A DNA stretch of 9,065 bases from an uncultured Eubacteriales bacterium (GTDB lineage Bacteria; Bacillota; Clostridia; Christensenellales; CAG-138): positions 1-9,065 of the forward strand of contig CACXNN010000045.1 in assembly GCA_902768995.1 (NCBI GenBank), read 5' to 3'. The notes beneath the pieces were generated by a model. It was not told the origin of the DNA. It worked only from the letters and a program-made list of their open reading frames with translations, and searched no databases. A program made the position numbers and the translations under genes. Below, one piece after another: positions 4,828 through 9,065 of this stretch (position 1 is its first letter; each line of letters opens with the position of its first letter).

Positions 4828-5916
4828 TCAATACTGACCGATGACGCCGATGGTGACGCCGGTGTAGTAGTGCAGGAGGATGGTCCTGTAGTCCGCCCCG
4901 TCGGTGGCCATGCCGTTGGCCCCGGCCTGGCTCATGCCCACCCCGTGGCCGAAGCCCTTGGTGTGGAAGATGACCTCGTCATTCGTGATCTCCACGGTGA
5001 ACATGGCGCTGTTCAAGCCGAATATCTTCCGGGCCGTTCGGCCGGTGACCGTGTCCTCGTTGAGCTGCAGCTTCTCCACCCGGCCGCTGGGATAGAGGGA
5101 GAGGACCTTCAGCTGTTCCTCCAGCTTCTCCTCCTCCATGTGGGCGTTGGGGCGGGCCCCGTTGACCTTCTCCACGAAGGTCCCCCGGTGGTATCGGACC
5201 TCCCCGGTCTGGCGGCTGCCGATCTCATGGGGGCTCTCCACGGAGCGCAGATAGGGGAAATTGCTGCCGTACACGTTCTGGCTGTCCTCGGTCCAGCCGC
5301 CGGACGAAGCGTGATACATGGCGTTGATGGGCTTGCCGTTGTAGAGCATGACCTCCCCCGCCGTGTCCATGACCGCCTTGGCGATGACGGAATACTTATA
5401 GGTATACTTGTCGCCCCAGGACTTGCGGAGCTTGGCGTCGGACCGGAAGGTCTGGCAGCAGCTGCTGGAGGTGCACACGTCCGCGTTGGGGTTGGTCTTG
5501 CACCCGCCGTGGCGGATGGAATACAGGGTGTAGGTCCGGGATGCCACGGCCTGGGCCTTCAGGGCCTCCATGGGGTAGCTGGGCCCCACCTCCCCGGCCA
5601 CCACGCCCAGCACGTACTCCTCCAGGAGCATGTCCCGTATCTCGCCCTCGTCCTGCATGAAGACCTTCACATAGGTATTGTGGACTTTGGTGAAGTTTAT
5701 GTCCACGGGCAGGGGCGACCAGGTGGGCGCAGGGATGATGGGCTCCGGCGTTTCCTCCACGCTGAGGGCGTCCCCCTCCGGCAAGGCGCAGGCCCGGATG
5801 ACCCCCACCACCAGCAGCACCAGCGCCACCAGCAGGGCGGTAAGGCCCATGAGAATGGGCCAGTGAACGGTATATACCTTCTGTTTTTTACGGGAACGCT
5901 TCTTCTTGGTGCTCAT
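4828..5916 (-). CDS. spoIID: Stage II sporulation protein D (SpoIID), lytic transglycosylase
   Basis: SpoIID is a membrane-anchored peptidoglycan transglycosylase that, with SpoIIP and SpoIIM, thins septal wall during engulfment of the forespore. The 362-residue protein starts with a basic cytoplasmic tail (STKKKRSRKKQK), then one transmembrane helix at about 20-40, then a Pro/Glu linker. The catalytic domain contains VVAGEVGPSYPMEALKAQAV with the catalytic glutamate at 109, a Cys/His-rich segment (H136, C139, C148, C153, C154) that fits the zinc site, YHASSGGWTEDS, and the closing GFGHGVGMSQAGANGMA motif. Start ATG 5916 was preferred over upstream extension because the tail and helix begin there. 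There is no Shine-Dalgarno and a TATAAT box lies 6 nt upstream, so the mRNA may be leaderless. It leads a unit with trmN6 and the lipoprotein. Confidence 0.94.
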   Translation of the reverse strand: MSTKKKRSRKKQKVYTVHWPILMGLTALLVALVLLVVGVIRACALPEGDALSVEETPEPIIPAPTWSPLPVDINFTKVHNTYVKVFMQDEGEIRDMLLEEYVLGVVAGEVGPSYPMEALKAQAVASRTYTLYSIRHGGCKTNPNADVCTSSSCCQTFRSDAKLRKSWGDKYTYKYSVIAKAVMDTAGEVMLYNGKPINAMYHASSGGWTEDSQNVYGSNFPYLRSVESPHEIGSRQTGEVRYHRGTFVEKVNGARPNAHMEEEKLEEQLKVLSLYPSGRVEKLQLNEDTVTGRTARKIFGLNSAMFTVEITNDEVIFHTKGFGHGVGMSQAGANGMATDGADYRTILLHYYTGVTIGVIGQY

Positions 5917-5922
5917 GGTATC

Positions 5923-5952
5923 ATTATATGCGTATATTTCCGCAGAATAAAG
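5923..5952 (-). promoter_or_regulatory. Putative spoIID promoter with -10 box next to the start codon
   Basis: On the minus strand TATAAT (5923-5928) ends 6 nt before the spoIID ATG. The -35 region at 17 nt spacing reads TTTATT, a poor sigma-A match. The -10 with flanks, CATATAAT, resembles the sigma-E-type -10 (CATACA-T) that controls spoIID in B. subtilis, but I cannot confirm a matching -35. Either factor would place the start of transcription almost on the ATG. Confidence 0.5.
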
Positions 5953-6008
5953 AGGAAAATGACGAACAAGCGGTAAACTTTCTTCTGTGCATTGTCCCAT
6001 AACCCGCC

Positions 6009-6037
6009 TTGAAACCTGTTTTTTTCTATGCTATACT
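6009..6037 (+). promoter_or_regulatory. Sigma-A promoter for the dnaD-like/dnaI/rsmI operon
   Basis: TTGAAA (6009-6014) and TATACT (6032-6037) are 17 nt apart, with an extended TGC before the -10. The ATG at 6045 is only 7 nt downstream, where transcription should start. The region between the two divergent ATGs (5917-6044) is 128 bp. Confidence 0.82.
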
Positions 6038-6044
6038 TCCCTAT

Positions 6045-7247
6045 ATGAACATACATTTTTCACCCGAGGCCCAAAAAAGGGAGCAGACCCCGGTCGACAA
6101 CCTGTTTTTCAGCGAATTCATGCCCGACGCCGACGGCGAGGCCGTGAAGGTGTACCTCTACGGGCTCATGCAGTGCCGCTACCCCTCCATGGGGGACGTG
6201 GCCATCTCGGAAGCCCTGAACCTGCCGGAGGGGGCGGTGCTGGCCGCCTTCGTCTACTGGCAGAGCAAGGGCCTGGTCCGCATTTTGAAGGACGAGCCCC
6301 TGGAGGTGGAGTACCTGACCGTGGAGCAGCCGGCGGCCACCACGGCGGTGCCGATGAAGTATCGGCCCTTCGTCCGCGCCCTCAACGAGCTCACCGCCCC
6401 CCGCCAGTTCAACATGCGGGAGCTGGGCCATATCTACGACTGCCTGGAGGTCTTCCACCTGGAGGAGAAGACGGTGCTGGAGCTGGTGAGCCACTGCATG
6501 GAGGAGAAGGGCCGCCGGGTGTCCATCCAATACATCTCCACCGTGGCCAAGAGCTGGGCGGACGCGGGCATCATCACCTACGAGCAGGCCAGGGACTATA
6601 TCGCCAACGCCATGGTCCGCAAGCACGGGGCCGCCGCGGTGCTGCGCCGCTGGAACAAGCGGCGGCTGCCCACCCTGGACGAGATGACCATGTACGATCG
6701 CTGGGTCCGGGACTGGGGCTTCGACGACGAAGCCATTCTGGCCGCCTGCCCCCGGCTCACCAGCACCTCCAGCCTGTCCTTCGAGGCCCTGGGGGATCGG
6801 CTTCGGGAGCTCTACGAGCAGAACAAGGTGAAGGCGGCGGACATCCAGGCGGACAGTGAGAGCATCAGCGACGAAAAGGAGTTCGCCCGCATGGTCTTCG
6901 CCCGCATGGGCAAGGTGTCCACCCCCACCCGGGACGACGTGCGGCAGCTGTCCGTGTTCCTGGAGGGGCCGGAGGGCCTTCCCCGGGAGGTGGTGCTGCT
7001 GGCCGCCGAGGAGTGCGCCGATGCGGAGCGGCCCTTCGGGAAGCTGAAAAGCGTGCTGAAGGATTGGACGGAGCGCCGCATCCGCACCGTGGAGGAGGCG
7101 CAGAAGGCCCTGACGGAGCGAAAGGAAACCATATATCCTGAAAACCGCCGTCGCAAGAGGCGGGACCCCTTTGCAAACTACGCCGAAACCGGCGTTTCCC
7201 ATGTGAACTTGGATGATATCGCCCTGACGTTGGATGACGAACTATGA
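6045..7247 (+). CDS. DnaD-domain replication protein (DnaB/DnaD primosome type)
   Basis: DnaD-domain proteins help load the replicative helicase in Bacillota. The 400-residue protein has an N-terminal winged-helix-like region (MPDADGEAVKVYLYGLMQCR then helices to about 90). Then come repeated DnaD C-terminal (DnaB_2-like) helical units: about 110-187, 203-262, and 279-356 (RQLSVFLEG...KLKSVLKDWTERRIRTVEEA). The tail is basic (NRRRKRRDPF), a likely DNA-binding end. The repeats and the following dnaI-like gene, overlapping by 4 nt, support a primosome role. The start is ATG 6045, since upstream codons overlap the -35 box. No Shine-Dalgarno precedes it. The exact role, DnaB- or DnaD-type, is not decided here. 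Confidence 0.88.
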   Translation: MNIHFSPEAQKREQTPVDNLFFSEFMPDADGEAVKVYLYGLMQCRYPSMGDVAISEALNLPEGAVLAAFVYWQSKGLVRILKDEPLEVEYLTVEQPAATTAVPMKYRPFVRALNELTAPRQFNMRELGHIYDCLEVFHLEEKTVLELVSHCMEEKGRRVSIQYISTVAKSWADAGIITYEQARDYIANAMVRKHGAAAVLRRWNKRRLPTLDEMTMYDRWVRDWGFDDEAILAACPRLTSTSSLSFEALGDRLRELYEQNKVKAADIQADSESISDEKEFARMVFARMGKVSTPTRDDVRQLSVFLEGPEGLPREVVLLAAEECADAERPFGKLKSVLKDWTERRIRTVEEAQKALTERKETIYPENRRRKRRDPFANYAETGVSHVNLDDIALTLDDEL

Positions 7248-8152
7248 AAACAGATTTTGAAGCCTATTACGCCGATCTGCGCCGCAAGGCTGTGCGGCAG
7301 TTGGAAACACGGCGGCAGGAATGCGCTGCTATGGACCCGGCTTTCGCCGCATTGCAGGCAAAGCGAAGCCGTGTCTTTCTCATGCCCGCCCAAGGCGCGA
7401 AGCTGACCCTATCCACTCTGCGGATGGAGGAGGAAGCGCTGCTGAAGCGGTACGGACTGCCCAAGGATTATCTGCTGCCCGCATACAGCTGCCCCCTGTG
7501 CCAGGACACGGGCTATGTGGGGAGCCCCATCAAGAAAAAGTGTGCCTGCCGATTGAAGCTAGAACAGCAGGACCTGGTGGAAGCGGGCCGCATCAACGAG
7601 CGGGAGACCTTTTCAGGATTCCGGGAGGACATCTATCCTGACGAAGCTTCTCGGAAGGAAGGTAAGACCATCTGCGTGCTGTGCCAGCGATTTGCCGACG
7701 CGCTTCCCGCCCCTAAATACCCGCAGCTGCTGCTGTTCGGCCAGGCTGGCCGGGGCAAGAGTTTTATGGGCAACGCCATCGCCGCCCGAGCCATCGAGCG
7801 GGGCATCGATACCCTGCGGCTCACCGCCTATCGGATGACGGAGGAGGTCATGAACGGCTTCTCCAACAACGCCTCTCCCCTGCCCCGCTTCACCCAGGTG
7901 CCCCTGCTGGTGCTGGACGACCTGGGCACGGAGCCCTTGATCCCCAACGTGACGAAGGAATCCCTGTTCGCCATCGCCGATCAGCGCAACACCAGCCGCT
8001 TAGCTACGGTATACATCTCCAACCTCAACGCGGACGAGTTGACGGAGCGATACGGAGAGAGGATCGCTTCCCGGATCACGGATGCCTCCATCACGAAGGC
8101 GATTCGTTTCACCGGGGATAGTTTGCGCGGCAGCAAGGAGAAGAACCGTTGA
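7244..8152 (+). CDS. dnaI: DnaI/DnaC-like primosomal helicase-loader ATPase
   Basis: DnaI is an AAA+ ATPase that loads the replicative helicase onto DNA. The N-terminal region has a zinc-binding cluster at about residues 83-102 (CPLCQDTGYV...CAC), as in B. subtilis DnaI, where it contacts the helicase. Walker A is GQAGRGKS at 166-173, Walker B is LLVLDDLGTE at 221-230, sensor 1 is YISN at 257-260, and arginines in GERIASRI (about 271-278) are candidate arginine fingers. The ATG overlaps the previous stop by 4 nt (ATGA) and translation is probably coupled. Walker A has Arg where loaders usually carry Thr, but the Lys-Ser pair is kept. IstB transposition helpers are similar, but no transposase is near and the DnaD partner argues for DnaI. 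Confidence 0.9.
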   Translation: MKTDFEAYYADLRRKAVRQLETRRQECAAMDPAFAALQAKRSRVFLMPAQGAKLTLSTLRMEEEALLKRYGLPKDYLLPAYSCPLCQDTGYVGSPIKKKCACRLKLEQQDLVEAGRINERETFSGFREDIYPDEASRKEGKTICVLCQRFADALPAPKYPQLLLFGQAGRGKSFMGNAIAARAIERGIDTLRLTAYRMTEEVMNGFSNNASPLPRFTQVPLLVLDDLGTEPLIPNVTKESLFAIADQRNTSRLATVYISNLNADELTERYGERIASRITDASITKAIRFTGDSLRGSKEKNR

Positions 8153-8970
8153 TGCTGTACCTGATCGCCACCCCCATCGGGAACCTGGGGGACATCACCT
8201 ATCGGGCCGTGGAGGCGCTGCAGGGCTGTGCTGAGGTCTGGTGCGAGGACACCCGGCAGACCGCCAAGCTCCTGAACCATTTGGGCATCAAAAAGCCCCT
8301 GGTGAGCTGTCACGAATACACCCAGAAGGAGAAGGCCCCCCAGCTCTTGGAGAAGCTGAAGGCGGGGCTCGATATAGCTTACGTGTCCGACGCGGGCATG
8401 CCGGGCATCTCCGACCCGGGGGCCCTGCTGGTCCAGGCGTGCATCGAGGCGGGCCTCCCCTACACCGTCCTCCCCGGCCCCTCGGCGGTGCTGACGGCGG
8501 CGGTGCTCTCGGGGCTGCCCCTCGATCGGTTCACCTTCTTCGGTTTCCTGCCTCGGGAGGGGGCGGCGCGGAAGCGGGCGCTGAGCGACCTCGTTGCCTG
8601 CGGCTGTACGGCCATCCTCTACGAAAGCCCCCACCGGGTGAAGGATACCCTCCAGGACGTGCTGAACGGGGCTGGAAACTGCCTTTGCGCCCTGGTGCGG
8701 GAATTGACCAAGGTCCACGAAAGCTGCCAAAGAGGGCTGATTTCAGAGGTTTTAGACGCCCTGCCCGAGGAGGTCAAGGGCGAATGCGTGCTGCTGTTCC
8801 GCATCCCGCCCAAGGCGGAGGAGACTCCCTCGGCGGACGAATTGGACGAGCTGCTCCTGCGGCTCATGTACCATATGACCCTGAAGGACGCCGCCCGAGA
8901 GGCCAGCGAAGCCCTGAAGCTCCCCAAGAAGCAGGTCTACGCCCGAGCGCTGGAGCTGAAAAACGAATAA
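8152..8970 (+). CDS. rsmI: 16S rRNA (cytidine(1402)-2'-O)-methyltransferase RsmI
   Basis: RsmI 2'-O-methylates C1402 of 16S rRNA in the decoding centre, using SAM. The 272-residue protein begins MLYLIATPIGNLGDITYRAV, the RsmI opening, followed by CEDTRQTAKLLNHL, then YVSDAGMPGISDPG and LPGPSAVLTA, all diagnostic of the SAM-dependent tetrapyrrole-methylase-like fold. FGFLPREG and YESPHRV follow, and the C-terminal domain has LTKVHES. The ATG at 8152 shares its A with the dnaI stop (TGATG); AAGGAG lies 11 nt upstream, and an alternative TTG at 8149 lies 8 nt from GGAG. It ends the operon, followed by a terminator. In B. subtilis it lies close to yabB and abrB. Confidence 0.96.
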   Translation: MLYLIATPIGNLGDITYRAVEALQGCAEVWCEDTRQTAKLLNHLGIKKPLVSCHEYTQKEKAPQLLEKLKAGLDIAYVSDAGMPGISDPGALLVQACIEAGLPYTVLPGPSAVLTAAVLSGLPLDRFTFFGFLPREGAARKRALSDLVACGCTAILYESPHRVKDTLQDVLNGAGNCLCALVRELTKVHESCQRGLISEVLDALPEEVKGECVLLFRIPPKAEETPSADELDELLLRLMYHMTLKDAAREASEALKLPKKQVYARALELKNE

Positions 8971-8978
8971 ATAATGAT

Positions 8979-9008
8979 CCCCCGGCGGAGCCGGGGGTAT
9001 TTCATTTT
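8979..9008 (+). terminator. Intrinsic terminator of the dnaI-rsmI operon
   Basis: A perfect 8-bp stem CCCCCGGC/GCCGGGGG with a 3-nt loop (8979-8997) is followed by a T-rich tract (TATTTCATTTT). It begins 8 nt after the rsmI stop. The very GC-rich stem should be stable. The reverse strand also has a T-rich flank, so bidirectional use is possible. Confidence 0.82.
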
Positions 9009-9034
9009 CGGGCATAGCCCTCATACTACTGGCC

Positions 9035-9050
9035 TGCCCACATGTGGGCA
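9035..9050. repeat. 16-bp perfect palindrome near the right edge
   Basis: TGCCCACATGTGGGCA is a perfect 16-bp palindrome. The octamer GGGCATAG occurs at 9010-9017 and again at 9046-9053 overlapping it. The palindrome may be an operator, a repeat unit, or part of a convergent gene entering from the right. Too little sequence remains to decide. Confidence 0.5.
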
Positions 9051-9065
9051 TAGGGTGCCTGCCAG

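Noticed and set aside
4870..5976. Long plus-strand open frame opposite spoIID
   Set aside because: Low-complexity Gly/Val/Leu/His composition, no ribosome site, and fully antisense to SpoIID with its catalytic motifs.
6060..7202. Long minus-strand open frame opposite the DnaD-domain gene
   Set aside because: Antisense shadow of a GC-rich gene, with no domain or start signal.
7244..8152. IstB transposon helper ATPase
   Set aside because: The ATPase core resembles IstB, but the zinc cluster, the DnaD-domain partner overlapping by 4 nt, and the lack of a transposase or terminal repeats favour DnaI.

Overview
This 9,065-bp window is a GC-rich, gene-dense piece of bacterial chromosome. A SpoIID-type sporulation protein, a CarD-family regulator and a DnaD/DnaI-type helicase-loading pair point to an endospore-forming Bacillota of the Clostridia (Oscillospirales or Christensenellales-like; that finer placement is inference). 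The genes are core housekeeping genes. I see no CRISPR array, transposon, phage gene, tRNA, rRNA or defence system.

Layout. Left part (1-3151, all minus strand): the conserved block rpmH - rnpA - yidD - yidC - jag - mnmE, read from right to left. It makes ribosomal protein L34, the RNase P protein, the YidD/YidC membrane-insertion pair, the RNA-binding protein Jag and the N-terminus of tRNA-modification GTPase MnmE. It starts at a perfect sigma-A promoter (TTGACA-17-TATAAT) at 3123-3151. jag looks broken: about 32 nt of its R3H domain are missing and the frame is shifted. Middle (3159-3803, minus): carD with its own terminator and two tandem promoters; the upstream one carries an inverted repeat in its spacer. 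Next (3838-5916, minus): spoIID, a TrmN6-like tRNA methyltransferase and a short Pro/Thr/Ser-rich lipoprotein, ending at a strong terminator. Right part (6009-9008, plus): a DnaD-domain protein, a DnaI-like helicase-loader ATPase and rsmI form an operon with 4-nt and 1-nt overlaps, a good promoter and a terminator.

How the genes fit together. The left block serves translation (L34, RNase P, tRNA modification) and membrane-protein insertion. The right operon pairs primosome loading with 16S rRNA methylation. spoIID sits divergently from the primosome genes across 128 bp, and both start codons lie 6-7 nt after a -10 box, suggesting leaderless mRNAs. rpmH normally lies beside dnaA, but here its upstream neighbour is carD, and no dnaA or obvious DnaA-box cluster was seen.

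No stretch longer than about 215 bp lacks a gene. The most notable items are the disrupted jag, the divergent leaderless pair, the carD promoter architecture and the rpmH leader hairpin. None amounts to a clear new system.
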